From assembly GCA_033763995.1 (NCBI GenBank), contig JANRJL010000110.1, positions 1 through 64,000 of the forward strand: a DNA stretch of 64,000 nt. The letters are read 5' to 3'. The stretch is from GCA-2737725 sp033763995. Its GTDB lineage: Bacteria > Pseudomonadota > Alphaproteobacteria > Rhodospirillales > Rhodospirillaceae. Below, one piece after another: positions 44,317 to 53,870 of the stretch (the first letter of the stretch is position 1; each line of letters begins with the position of its first letter). Below the pieces are notes generated by a model. The model was not told the origin of the DNA, made no database searches, and worked only from the letters and a program-made list of their open reading frames with translations. The position numbers and the translations under genes are program-made.

Positions 44317-45303
44317 TTACTTCAGGCCCAGGGCCTCCGCATCTTCCGACGCCACCGCCCCGGGGATGGGGTAATAACCGTCTTTCAGCACGCCCTGTTG
44401 GCCTTGCTTCGAGAACACGAACTTGACGAACTCGGCCCGGAGCGGCTCCAAGGGGCGGCCGGGATTCTTGTTCATGTAAACATAGAGGAAGCGCGTGATG
44501 GGATAGTCGCCGGCATAGGCTTCTTCCGGAGACGGCTCATGGCAGCTATCGCCGTCCTTGGCCGAGACCTGGATCGCCCGCACATCCGCGGTCTTGTAGC
44601 CGATGCCCGAATAACCGATGGCGCCCTTGTCGGAGCCGATGGCCTGCACCACCGCTGACGAGCCTGGCTGTTCCTTGACGCTGTCCTTGAAGTCGCCGTC
44701 GGCCATGGCGACTTCCTTGAAGTAGCCGTAAGTTCCCGACGCCGAGTTGCGGCCGTACATGGAGATCGGCAGGCTGGCCCAGTCGCCCGTCGCACCCAGT
44801 TGGCCCCAGGTGGTGATCTCGTTCTTCAAGCCGCGCTTGCGCGTCTTGGAGAAAATCGCGTCGATCTGCGGCAGGCTGAGGCAGGTGACCGGGTTGTCCT
44901 TGTGGACGAACACGGCCAAGGCGTCGACGGCAACGCGCAGGCCGGTGGGCTTGTAGCCGTACTTCTTCTCGAAGTCGTCGAGTTCGGCCGCGCGCATCGG
45001 GCGCGACATCGGGCCGAACTGCGCCGTGCCGGCGATCAACGCCGGCGGGGCGGTGCCTGAACCTTTGCCTTCGATCTCGATCTTGACGTTGGGGTATTCC
45101 TTGCTGAAGCCCTCGGCCCACAGGGTCATGAGGTTGTTCAGCGTGTCCGAGCCGATGGACTTGAGGCTGCCTTCGACGCCCGAGGTTTTCTTGTAATCGG
45201 GGAGCGAGGGATCGACCTCGACCGCCCGTGCATGACCCATGAGCGCAGTCGTTGCGAAAAGAATCGTGCCCGCGAAGGCGCGTCCGGCGAATGTCCTCAG
45301 CAT
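44317..45303 (-). CDS. pstS: Periplasmic phosphate-binding protein PstS
   Basis: PstS captures phosphate in the periplasm. The 328-residue protein has a Sec signal (about residues 1-26, ending ALMGHARA), IGSDTLNNLMTLWAEGF, KGSGTAPPALIAGTAQFGPMSRPM and GRNSASGTYGYFKEVAM, the phosphate contact loops of the PBP-like family. GGGAGAAC lies before the ATG; a longer frame would add residues before the signal. It is the first gene of the pst run, with a PhoB box 95 bases upstream; the gap with hairpins to pstC may allow more PstS than permease. Confidence 0.95.
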   Translation of the reverse strand: MLRTFAGRAFAGTILFATTALMGHARAVEVDPSLPDYKKTSGVEGSLKSIGSDTLNNLMTLWAEGFSKEYPNVKIEIEGKGSGTAPPALIAGTAQFGPMSRPMRAAELDDFEKKYGYKPTGLRVAVDALAVFVHKDNPVTCLSLPQIDAIFSKTRKRGLKNEITTWGQLGATGDWASLPISMYGRNSASGTYGYFKEVAMADGDFKDSVKEQPGSSAVVQAIGSDKGAIGYSGIGYKTADVRAIQVSAKDGDSCHEPSPEEAYAGDYPITRFLYVYMNKNPGRPLEPLRAEFVKFVFSKQGQQGVLKDGYYPIPGAVASEDAEALGLK

Positions 45304-45397
45304 GTTGTTCTCCCGATGCCACACTTGGTGCCGAACCCCATGGCCCATGCCATGGCGTTCAGGACGCCGGACTCCTATCGGCGGAGGCCAAACCTTT

Positions 45398-45415
45398 TGT
45401 GACGGAAATGTGAAG
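45398..45415 (-). promoter_or_regulatory. PhoB box upstream of pstS
   Basis: On the minus strand the site reads CTTCACA-TTTC-CGTCACA, two seven-base direct repeats with a four-base spacer, the layout of the PhoB-binding Pho box (consensus CTGTCAT-N4-CTGTCAT). It is about 95 bases before the pstS start, so it can activate the pst-phoB run under phosphate limitation. Confidence 0.75.
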
Positions 45416-45478
45416 CTTTTGTTTCAGCGACTGGGGATAAGGTCGCTGCGGCTCATATAAGCTATTGGAAAGACTATG

Positions 45479-46129
45479 TTACTTCGCTTTTCCGCGCAGC
45501 TTGGCGATGTTGCCGCTGTAATCGGCCGAGCCGAAAACCGCCGTGCCGGCAACCAAGACATTGGCCCCCGCCTGGATGCACTCGGCGGCCGTGGCGGGCG
45601 TGATGCCGCCGTCGACCTCCAGGTCGATGTTGCGGCCGCCGATCATGCGGCGCAGGTTGGCGATCTTGGCCAGCTGCGAGCGGATGAACGACTGCCCGCC
45701 GAACCCGGGGTTCACGGTCATGACCAGGATCAGGTCCACCTGATCGAGCACGTACTCGATCGTCGTCTCCGCCGTTCCCGGATTGATGGACACGCCCGCC
45801 TTCTTGCCCAGCGACTTGATCACTTGCAGCGAGCGGTCGAGGTGCGCGCCGGCTTCCGCGTGAACGGTGATGATGTCCGAGCCCGCCTCGGCGAAGGCGG
45901 CGATGTAAGGGTCCACCGGCGCGATCATCAAATGCACGTCGAGCGGCTTCTTCGTGTGCGGGCGCAGGGCCTTCACCACCATGGGCCCGATGGTGAGGTT
46001 GGGCACGAAATGCCCGTCCATCACGTCGACGTGGATGTAATCGGCCCCGGCGGCATCGACCGCGCGCACTTCCTCGCCAAGTTTGGCGAAGTCGGCCGAG
46101 AGAATGCTGGGGGCGATTTTCACGGACAT
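45479..46129 (-). CDS. rpe: Ribulose-phosphate 3-epimerase
   Basis: Rpe interconverts ribulose 5-phosphate and xylulose 5-phosphate. The 216-residue TIM-barrel protein has the family pattern: IAPSILSADFAKLGEE, HVDVMDGHFVPNLTIGP, VHLMI, MTVNPGFGGQSFI and LEVDGGI. Metal and acid-base residues (H and D in HVDVMDGH, D in EVDGG) are present. It follows tkt by 13 bases, so both are probably one transcript for the pentose phosphate pathway. Confidence 0.96.
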   Translation of the reverse strand: MSVKIAPSILSADFAKLGEEVRAVDAAGADYIHVDVMDGHFVPNLTIGPMVVKALRPHTKKPLDVHLMIAPVDPYIAAFAEAGSDIITVHAEAGAHLDRSLQVIKSLGKKAGVSINPGTAETTIEYVLDQVDLILVMTVNPGFGGQSFIRSQLAKIANLRRMIGGRNIDLEVDGGITPATAAECIQAGANVLVAGTAVFGSADYSGNIAKLRGKAK

Positions 46130-46142
46130 GGCGGCGGCGTCC

Positions 46143-48131
46143 TCACAGGCGTTGCGTGACCGCTTGTACCACGGCCTCGGCGGTGATGCCGAAGTGCTTG
46201 TAGAGCGCCGGCGCGGGCGCCGAGGCGCCGAAACTATCGATCCCGATACTGGCGCCTTTGGGGCCCACGTATTTGATCCAGCCATAGGTGCAGGCCGCTT
46301 CCACCGAGACGCGCACCTCGCCACCCAGGACCTGCGCGCGATAACCTTCGGGCTGCTGGTCGAACAACTCGGCGCAGACCATCGAGACGACCGCCGTGCC
46401 GATGCCTCGGCCCTGCAACGCCGCGCGGGCCTCCATGGCCAGGCTCACTTCCGAGCCCGTGGCGATGATCGTCGCCTTGCGCCCGCCTTCCGCCTCGGCC
46501 AACACATAGCCGCCCTTGGCGCTGAGATTGTCGTCGGTGTGGACGTCGCGCAACGTCGGCAGGTTTTGGCGCGTGAGCGCGAGAATGGTGGGGCCTGTTT
46601 TATGCTCCAGGGCCAAGGCCCAACATTCGGCGGTCTCGACGACATCACACGGGCGCATCACGCGCACATTGGGCATGGCGCGCAACGACGCCAAGTGCTC
46701 GACGGGTTGGTGGGTGGGGCCGTCCTCGCCCAGGCCGATGGAATCGTGCGTCATGACATAGATCACGCGCTGGCCCATGAGCGCGGACAGGCGGATCGAC
46801 GGGCGGCAGTAGTCGGTGAACACCAGGAAGGTGCCGCCGTAGGGAATGATGCCGCCGTGCAGCGCCAGGCCGTTCATGGCGGCGGCCATGCCGTGCTCGC
46901 GCACGCCGTAATAAATGTAGCGGCCCGCGAAATCGGGCGCGGTGAGCGCCTTCATGGGGCCGGTCTTGGTGTTGTTGGACCCCGTCAGGTCGGCGGAGCC
47001 GCCGATGAGATCGGGCACCACGGGCACGAGGGCTTCCAGCACCGTTTGCGACGCCACGCGGGTGGCGACTTTGGGCTTTTCGTCGCTGGCTTTCTTTTTC
47101 ACTGCGCTGACGGCCGCCGCAAAACCGGCGGGCAGATCGCCCGCGAGCGCACGGGTGAGTTCCGCTTTCTTGGCGGCATCGGCTTTGGCCAGGCGTTCGT
47201 TCCAGGCCGCGTGCTGCGAAGCGCCGCGCGCGCCGACCGCGCGCCAAGCCTTCAACACCGCATCGGGCACGACGAAGGGCGCGTGCGTCCACCCCAGCTT
47301 GGCGCGGGCCCCGGCGATTTCCTCGTCACCCAGCGGCGAGCCGTGCGTCTTGGCGGTGCCCGCCAATTTCGGCGCGCCGTACCCGATGACGGTGCGGCAG
47401 GCGATCATGGCCGGTTTGTCGCTGCCTCGTGCCGCCTCGAGGACCTTGGTGATAGCGGCGGGATCGTGACCGTCCACCGCCCAGGTGTTCCAGCCGCAAG
47501 CCTCGAAGCGCTTGCGCTGATCGTCGGAGACCGCGAGGTCCGTGGGTCCGTCGATGCTGATGCGGTTATCGTCGAACAGCACGATCATCTTGTTGAGTTT
47601 CAAGTGCCCGGCGAGCGAGATGGCCTCGTGGCTGATGCCCTCCATCAGGCAGCCGTCGCCGGCGATGACATAGGTGCGGTGATCGACCAGGTCCGACCCG
47701 AAGCGCGCGGCCATGATGCGTTCGCCCAGCGCCAGGCCCACGGCATTGGCCAGCCCCTGCCCCAAGGGGCCGGTGGTGGTTTCCGCCCCCGAGGCATGGC
47801 CGAATTCCGGGTGACCGGCCGTGTTGCTGCCGAGCTGGCGGAAATTCTTGATCTGCTCCAGCGGCATGTCGGCGTAGCCGGTGAGGTACATCAGGCTATA
47901 GAGCAGCATGGAGCCGTGGCCCGCCGACAAGACGAATCGGTCGCGGTCGGGCCATTTCGGATGTGACGCATCGAACTTCAGGAATCGGCTGAACAGCACC
48001 GTCGCCACGTCGGCCATGCCCATGGGCATGCCCGGGTGCCCGGAATTGGCCTTTTGCACGGCATCGGCCGACAAAAACCGGATGGCGTTGGCCATGTCGG
48101 CGTGGAGGGCGGCGGGAGACATTTCGTTCAT
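46143..48131 (-). CDS. tkt: Transketolase
   Basis: Transketolase moves two-carbon units between sugar phosphates with thiamine diphosphate. The 662-residue product has the ThDP motif (GDGCLMEG...NNRIS-type: IAGDGCLMEGISHEA to LFDDNRISIDG), ANSGHPGMPMGMA at the N-terminus, and GVREHGMAAAMNGLALHG plus LGEDGPTHQPVEHL in the pyrimidine domain, all typical of the TktA type. ATG at 48131 gives the usual length; an ATG four codons earlier is possible. A large open frame upstream of it is antisense to the next gene and not coding. Confidence 0.95.
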   Translation of the reverse strand: MNEMSPAALHADMANAIRFLSADAVQKANSGHPGMPMGMADVATVLFSRFLKFDASHPKWPDRDRFVLSAGHGSMLLYSLMYLTGYADMPLEQIKNFRQLGSNTAGHPEFGHASGAETTTGPLGQGLANAVGLALGERIMAARFGSDLVDHRTYVIAGDGCLMEGISHEAISLAGHLKLNKMIVLFDDNRISIDGPTDLAVSDDQRKRFEACGWNTWAVDGHDPAAITKVLEAARGSDKPAMIACRTVIGYGAPKLAGTAKTHGSPLGDEEIAGARAKLGWTHAPFVVPDAVLKAWRAVGARGASQHAAWNERLAKADAAKKAELTRALAGDLPAGFAAAVSAVKKKASDEKPKVATRVASQTVLEALVPVVPDLIGGSADLTGSNNTKTGPMKALTAPDFAGRYIYYGVREHGMAAAMNGLALHGGIIPYGGTFLVFTDYCRPSIRLSALMGQRVIYVMTHDSIGLGEDGPTHQPVEHLASLRAMPNVRVMRPCDVVETAECWALALEHKTGPTILALTRQNLPTLRDVHTDDNLSAKGGYVLAEAEGGRKATIIATGSEVSLAMEARAALQGRGIGTAVVSMVCAELFDQQPEGYRAQVLGGEVRVSVEAACTYGWIKYVGPKGASIGIDSFGASAPAPALYKHFGITAEAVVQAVTQRL

Positions 48132-48416
48132 GAGAATCAACATGTTACGGCCAAAACGACGCGGCCGATGCGCCCGAGCGAGGGCGAATGTGGGGCCGGA
48201 AGGCGCCCTTTTTGCCGAGCAACCCACCGATTGCAAGGCCTGAATCCGGCCCAAACCGGCTGCCGCCCGCCCCCCGCCCGCCCGCCATCCGGCCCATGCC
48301 GACCCTGTCAGCCCTGACAGGTCCTGGCCGGGGGCGAAAGCGTCAATATCCGGGCCAAGAAGAAAGCGGCCCCTTGTGCACGCGAGGGCCCGGCAAAGAG
48401 TTGGTTGGAGCGGTCC

Positions 48417-49931
48417 ATGGCGGCAATCTCGATTCTCAAGGCGCTGGAACTCCTCGCCGCGCGCGAGCCCGACAAGGCGATCCTCATCGAGGACGAGCGC
48501 GTCGTCACACGCGCCCAATTCGACGCCAGCACCAACCGCCTCGCGCGCGCCTTTGCCGCCCACGGCGTGACCCAAGGCGACTTCGTCTCGATCATCCTGC
48601 CCAACTCCATCGCCTTTCTGGAAACCGTCGCCGCCGTCTGGAAGCTGGGCGCCGTGCCGCAACCGCTGCCCGCCAAACTCGCGGCCAAGGAACTCACCGA
48701 GATCATCGCGCTCGCCAAGCCTAAGTTGATCGTCGGTCAGCCGCCGACAACGCCCGATAACTGCGCGGTCATTCCGCACGGTTTCTCCCCCAATCCCGCG
48801 TTGTCGGCGGCACCCCTGCCCGATGCGGTCGCGCCGCACTTCAAGGCCATGGTCTCGGGCGGCAGCACGGGCCGGCCCAAGATCATCGTGGCGGGCAACC
48901 CCGGCATGATCGATCTCGAGGCGCCGTTTCCCACGGTGCAGCCCAACGAACGATTCTTGGTGACCGGCCCGCTGTACCACAATGCGCCGTTTCTGGGTGC
49001 CGTGATGTGCCTGCTGTCGGGTGGTAGCGTCGTCATGATGTCGCGCTTCGACGCGGAAGACGCATTGCGCATGATTGAACGCCACAAGGTCAACTTCATC
49101 ACGCTCGTGCCCACGATGATGCATCGCATCTGGCGTCTGGGGGAAACCGTTCGACGCAAATACGATATGTCATCCTTGCGTGCCATGGTTCACAGCGCCG
49201 CGCCCTGCCCGACGTGGCTCAAGGAAGGTTGGATCGAGTGGCTCGGCCCGGACCGGGTGCTCGAGGCCTATAGCAACACCGAAGCTCCGGGATACACGTA
49301 CATTACCGGACGCGAGTGGCTGTCGAAAAAAGGCTCCGTCGGCAAAGCCCCCCCAAGCACATGCCAGATCAAGATTTGCGATCAACACGGCCACGAATTG
49401 CCGCCCGGTCATGTCGGCGAAATCTTCATGCGCCCGACACTCGGCGCGGGCAGTACATACTGCTATGGAGAGCGCTACTTCTATATCGGTGCGGAGCCAA
49501 GATTGCTCAGCGATGGCTGGGAGTCGATGGGCGACCTTGGGTACATTGATCCCGATGGTTATCTCTATTTAGCTGATCGACGTTCCGACATTATCATTCG
49601 CGGTGGGGCCAATATTTTTCCTGCTGAAATCGAGGCCGTGATCGACTCCCATCCTTCCGTCCGATCCAGTGTGGTCTTCGGCTTACCTGATCTCGACTTA
49701 GGCGAGACTGTCTGCGCCGTCGTGGACGCCGATCAGATGGTCGACGAAGTTGACTTGCGCCATTACCTCGCTCATCGCCTGTCGCCTTACAAAGTTCCCA
49801 CGACTTTTGAGTTCGTGCAGACCGCCTTGAGAGACGATGCGGGAAAAGTCTGTCGCCGCAAATTCAGAGATAAGCACCTTCAAACCCATGGAAATCTGCA
49901 AAGAATGCAGAGCATGACGGCTCAGCTTTAG
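48417..49931 (+). CDS. Adenylate-forming (ANL) acyl-CoA ligase-like enzyme
   Basis: ANL enzymes activate a carboxylic acid with ATP and join it to CoA or a carrier thiol. The 504-residue protein has the P-loop SGGSTGRPKII, YHNAPF, the adenine/Mg region, GDLGYIDPDGYLYLADRRSD, the hinge and IIRGGANIFPAEIE, and the C-terminal catalytic lysine in DDAGKVCRRKF. Substrate unknown. GGAG lies six bases before the ATG. The first half has the G+C of its neighbours, but from about 49250 on the codons become AT-richer (TTA, ATT, GAT), continuing into the next gene. No carrier protein is fused. With the condensation-domain gene it forms an unusual NRPS-like pair. Confidence 0.88.
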   Translation: MAAISILKALELLAAREPDKAILIEDERVVTRAQFDASTNRLARAFAAHGVTQGDFVSIILPNSIAFLETVAAVWKLGAVPQPLPAKLAAKELTEIIALAKPKLIVGQPPTTPDNCAVIPHGFSPNPALSAAPLPDAVAPHFKAMVSGGSTGRPKIIVAGNPGMIDLEAPFPTVQPNERFLVTGPLYHNAPFLGAVMCLLSGGSVVMMSRFDAEDALRMIERHKVNFITLVPTMMHRIWRLGETVRRKYDMSSLRAMVHSAAPCPTWLKEGWIEWLGPDRVLEAYSNTEAPGYTYITGREWLSKKGSVGKAPPSTCQIKICDQHGHELPPGHVGEIFMRPTLGAGSTYCYGERYFYIGAEPRLLSDGWESMGDLGYIDPDGYLYLADRRSDIIIRGGANIFPAEIEAVIDSHPSVRSSVVFGLPDLDLGETVCAVVDADQMVDEVDLRHYLAHRLSPYKVPTTFEFVQTALRDDAGKVCRRKFRDKHLQTHGNLQRMQSMTAQL

Positions 49932-50033
49932 GGCGCGCCGAGCATTACATTCTCACATTTGATTCTCTGCTAGACGCGCCACCTCGCACTCGTGTTAGGT
50001 AGTCGGAGTTGGTCCTAGCAAGCGAGTTGTTTT

Positions 50034-51374
50034 ATGTCCACTGCGTCACCCGCCGACTCCCTAACTCGAGGGGCGGTCAATCGACACACGGAGCATTACT
50101 TGCGTGTGATCGAAAGATATAGCGATCAACCTGATCGCGGGTATCGCTATTACCACATGATTATCAATTTCCGTATCGACGGCCCCATCGATACGGATAA
50201 GTTCCGCCGAGCTGTCATGGCACTCGTGGCGGCCAATCCTGCGTTTCGTTCATACTTCTCCATGGTCGACGGTTCATGGCAACACATCGTTGAGCCCAAC
50301 CCCCGAGCCGATGTCTTTGAGGTCCACAACTATGGACCCGACATCACGGACTGGCGTGCGGCGACCAGAGAAAAGCTCGCGGAAATCAATGAGCAGTCGT
50401 TCGATACATCGCAAGCGCCGCTATTGAAAATTCACCTGCTGCGCTTCGCAACAACGGCTGTTTTCTGCACCAAGTTCCATCACATGGTCTGCGATGGGTG
50501 GGGCATTATCGTCGCGCTCAATCAACTGCTTGGCTTCTATGAGGCGGAACTCGCCGGAGTCACGGCGCCAATTCCGACATTGCCCGCCGAAGTTTACCTC
50601 GGCTTTGCGCAGGCTCAGAATCACGAGCTGGGAACTGCGTCTACTCACGAACATGAAAAATGGTGGCGACAGCGCATCGGCAATCATCCCTATATCGTTT
50701 CACCGCTCTCCGAGCGACCCCAAGGTCGCTTGGCCGTCCATGCCGATATCGTCGGGACCGACACAACGGCTGCGGTAATGAAAATCGCCGAGCGCGACGG
50801 ATACCATTTCTCCTATCTGGTTCATTGCGCGTTTCTCAAGGCCTTGAGCGCGCACTGCGGCTTGAAGGATTTGCTTGTCACGTTCGTCAAGGCCAATCGC
50901 AACGATGCCAACAATTTCGTGGTCGGAAATTTCGCCGATTGGATCATGGTCCGTCATCAGCTCGACCTGGACCACGGCATCGAGAAGATCGCCAAGGCCG
51001 CGCAACAAGACGTGACCGAAGCCAAGGACCACTACTTGCCTTACTGGCATCTGGTCGATCGGCTTTCGCCGGAGCAATACTTCAAGGACTTCGGGATTAC
51101 GCCCTATTGCTACGATTATCTCCCGACGTTCGCGCCTAAAATTGATGTTGGCGGGCAGGCTTCATTTTTTCTTTTACGAGACTTGGAAGTATTGCCTTAC
51201 CGAGTCGTAGCGACTGACCTGTTCTGCCGCGTTAATGTTATTGAAACCAGCGGATCAACAGATCAACGGCTCGGAATCGATCTCATTCATCACAGCGGCG
51301 TTGTCAGTAAGGACCAGATCAAACACGTTATGCGAGACATTGTTGGCGCATTGGAAAAAGCCGCGCGCGGCTAA
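50034..51374 (+). CDS. Stand-alone NRPS-type condensation-domain protein
   Basis: The 446-residue protein is about the size of one NRPS condensation domain. The active-site motif HHxxxDG is present as FHHMVCDGWG near residue 147, with the usual early part (HYLRVIERY... HMIINFRIDGPIDTDKFRRAVMAL) and late KANRNDANNFVVGNFADW that corresponds to the NxxxR/VGxF region. Such domains form amide or ester bonds between thiol-bound acyl groups. No adenylation, thiolation or thioesterase domain is fused and no carrier gene is nearby. G+C is low for this window. It lies 102 bases after the ligase and probably uses its product. Confidence 0.85.
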   Translation: MSTASPADSLTRGAVNRHTEHYLRVIERYSDQPDRGYRYYHMIINFRIDGPIDTDKFRRAVMALVAANPAFRSYFSMVDGSWQHIVEPNPRADVFEVHNYGPDITDWRAATREKLAEINEQSFDTSQAPLLKIHLLRFATTAVFCTKFHHMVCDGWGIIVALNQLLGFYEAELAGVTAPIPTLPAEVYLGFAQAQNHELGTASTHEHEKWWRQRIGNHPYIVSPLSERPQGRLAVHADIVGTDTTAAVMKIAERDGYHFSYLVHCAFLKALSAHCGLKDLLVTFVKANRNDANNFVVGNFADWIMVRHQLDLDHGIEKIAKAAQQDVTEAKDHYLPYWHLVDRLSPEQYFKDFGITPYCYDYLPTFAPKIDVGGQASFFLLRDLEVLPYRVVATDLFCRVNVIETSGSTDQRLGIDLIHHSGVVSKDQIKHVMRDIVGALEKAARG

Positions 51375-51377
51375 TAC

Positions 51378-53870
51378 TTAATACCTTGCCTCGGCGTCGG
51401 CTTCGAGTTCCGGGCGCCAAATCTGATAGTTGGCCTTGCCGTGGCGCTTGGCGTGGTACATGGCCACGTCGGCGTTGTGCAGCAACTGCTGCGCGTCGCC
51501 CGCCTGCGCCGGGAAGATCGAGATGCCGATGGAGGCCGACACCCGGCCTTCCTTGCCCGCGAGGTCGAAAGGTTGCGTCAGCGAGGCGAGAATGCGCGAG
51601 GCCACCAGCTTCGCGCCGTCGAGGCTGTCGAGCAGCGGCATGATGACGGTGAATTCGTCGCCGCCCAGCCGCGCCACGGTATCCGATTCGCGCACCGATT
51701 TATTCAGGCGCACGGCGGTTTCCTTCAACAGCAAATCGCCGGAGTCGTGGCCCAAGGTGTCGTTGATGGCCTTGAAGCCGTCGAGATCGATGAACATCAG
51801 GCCCACGTTGGTTTTACCGCGGCGGCCTTCCAGCACCACGCGCTGCAGGCGGTCGTTGAACAGCGTGCGGTTGGGCAGGCCGGTGAGCTGATCGTAGTTG
51901 GCCTGATAGAGCACGCGCTCTTCTTCCTGCTTGCGCGTCGTCACGTCGGAGACGATGGCGGCGTATTGCTGCACCTTGCTCGCGTCGTCGCGCACCACCG
52001 ACAGCGCCACGCGCCACGCCTGGCGCTTGCCCGCCTTGTCGGTGGTCCATTGTTCCCATTCGGTCTGCGCGGCCTTGGCCAGCGCGTCCATGGCCGCGCG
52101 GTGCTGCTTGGGGTCGGCGAACAGCACCTCGGCCATGGCCTTGCCCACGACGTCGGCCGCGCCGTAGCCGGTGATGCGCGCGAAACCGGGGTTGATCTTG
52201 GCCACGCGCCCGCGCGCGTCGGCCACCAGCAGCCCTTCGGAGGAATGCTCGAACACGGCGGCCGCCACGCGCTGCTCGGCGGCGATCTTCTTGCGCTCGG
52301 TGATGTCGCGCACGGTCAGCACGTAGCCCAGGGTCTGGCGGTTCTCGGTGATGGGCGAGATGACGTAGGCCGCGTCGAAGGACGCCCCATCGGTGCGCGC
52401 CAGGCTGGCCTCGATGTCGGTTTGAAAGGGCCCCTCGCGCAACTGCGCCAGGATCGGCACCGGCTGGCCGGCGCGCACATGGCCCGAGCCATAAAGGAAC
52501 ACGCGCTCGATCGGCAGGCCGGTCATGGCGGTGGCGGCGCGATCGAACAATTCACCGGCCGCGGGATTGGCGGTGGAAATCTTGCCGTCGAGGCCCACGG
52601 CGATGATGCCGTCGGAGGTGGATTCGAGAATCTGGCGCGTCTGGCGCGACAGCGCGCGGACTTCTTGCGTGCGCGCCTCCACGTCGGCGGCGAGTTTCTT
52701 GGCGTAGGTCTGCTGGGCCTGCTCGGCCGCGAGCCGCGCGCTGGCGTCGCGCACCACCACCGTGAACAGCGAGCCTTGGCCGTGCTGCATGGTGGTGACG
52801 GTGATCTCGGCCGGGAACGAGGTCTTGTCGGCGCGCGTGCCCGTCACGTTGCGGGTCTTGCCCAGCAGGGCCGCGGGAAACTCGATGGAGTCCTGGCCCA
52901 GGGCCGAGCGCGTCACGATCACGCCTTTCTCGTCGGTCCATTGTGGCAGGATCTTGGTCAGCGGCTTGCCGATGAGCTGCTTGGGCGTGAATCCGAACAA
53001 GGCGCGCACGGCGGCGTTGACCGACTGCACCAGGCCGCGCTCGTCCACCGAGATGACGCCGTCGGCCACGGCATCGACGATGGCCTGCAGCCGCCGCCCG
53101 CCGGCCATGAGATTTTCCACGCCCATGATGCGCCGGGTGGCGTCGCGGATCGCCACCGCGAAGGGCGCGCCGTGCGCCTTGCCCAGGCCGCGCACCCAGA
53201 TTTCGGCGTCGATGATGCGGCCTTGCGTGTCCTTCAGCTTCACCAGCTCGGGCGCGCCGGCGCCGTTGAGCCGGGCCAAGTCCTTGAGGCCGCGGCGAAA
53301 GTGCGCGGCGTAATCGCCATGAACGAACTCGGCGAAGGGCCGACCGATGGCGTCGCGGATGTCGGCGATCGCGAGCGTCGCGGTGGCGGCAACGTTGGCG
53401 GCGATCACCCCCGTGTCATCCACCAGCACAATGGCCTCGGCGCCGTCGTCGAACATGCGCCTGAGCGCGCGGTCGGTGCCGACCACGTGCCGCGCGCGAT
53501 CGGCGGCGGCGGTGGAGGCGCGCGCGACGATCATGATGCGCGAACCGGCCCCCTTCGCCGCCTTGGCGGTGACCTCGCAGGGCACCGCGCGGCCATCATA
53601 GCCGATCAGCGTCACGACGTGCGGGCCGCGGCCCATGGTGAGCGGCTTGAGCGAGCGGGCGAGTTTCTTGGTCCAGGGCGGGGCGACATGATCGACAAAG
53701 CGGCGGCCCACCGGCGAGCCCCGGCCGTGATAGCCCAAGAGTTTGCGTCCCGCGGGATTGATGGCGGTGACGACGCCGCCCCGGCATTCGCACACCAGGC
53801 TGTCGAGCAGCTCCGCCAGGGAACTTTCGGCGGAGGATCCAACCGAGGACGGTGTGTTACGCACGGCCAT
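51378..53870 (-). CDS. Multi-PAS diguanylate cyclase
   Basis: The 830-residue cytoplasmic protein has four or five PAS domains (for example VDAVADGVISVDERGLV, LESTSDGIIAVGLDGKI, FEHSSEGLLVADARGRV with NPGFARITGYGAADVVGK) and a C-terminal GGDEF domain with intact GGDEF at residues 736-740, DQLTGLPNRTLFNDRL and an inhibitory-site RESD five residues before it. It should make cyclic di-GMP with product inhibition and sense an unknown signal by PAS. No EAL domain. There is no membrane segment. It is convergent with the condensation gene, only three bases apart. Confidence 0.92.
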   Translation of the reverse strand: MAVRNTPSSVGSSAESSLAELLDSLVCECRGGVVTAINPAGRKLLGYHGRGSPVGRRFVDHVAPPWTKKLARSLKPLTMGRGPHVVTLIGYDGRAVPCEVTAKAAKGAGSRIMIVARASTAAADRARHVVGTDRALRRMFDDGAEAIVLVDDTGVIAANVAATATLAIADIRDAIGRPFAEFVHGDYAAHFRRGLKDLARLNGAGAPELVKLKDTQGRIIDAEIWVRGLGKAHGAPFAVAIRDATRRIMGVENLMAGGRRLQAIVDAVADGVISVDERGLVQSVNAAVRALFGFTPKQLIGKPLTKILPQWTDEKGVIVTRSALGQDSIEFPAALLGKTRNVTGTRADKTSFPAEITVTTMQHGQGSLFTVVVRDASARLAAEQAQQTYAKKLAADVEARTQEVRALSRQTRQILESTSDGIIAVGLDGKISTANPAAGELFDRAATAMTGLPIERVFLYGSGHVRAGQPVPILAQLREGPFQTDIEASLARTDGASFDAAYVISPITENRQTLGYVLTVRDITERKKIAAEQRVAAAVFEHSSEGLLVADARGRVAKINPGFARITGYGAADVVGKAMAEVLFADPKQHRAAMDALAKAAQTEWEQWTTDKAGKRQAWRVALSVVRDDASKVQQYAAIVSDVTTRKQEEERVLYQANYDQLTGLPNRTLFNDRLQRVVLEGRRGKTNVGLMFIDLDGFKAINDTLGHDSGDLLLKETAVRLNKSVRESDTVARLGGDEFTVIMPLLDSLDGAKLVASRILASLTQPFDLAGKEGRVSASIGISIFPAQAGDAQQLLHNADVAMYHAKRHGKANYQIWRPELEADAEARY

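Noticed and set aside
48132..49124. N-terminal extension of transketolase by about 330 codons
   Set aside because: Antisense to the ligase gene; transketolase family length is reached from the ATG at 48131.
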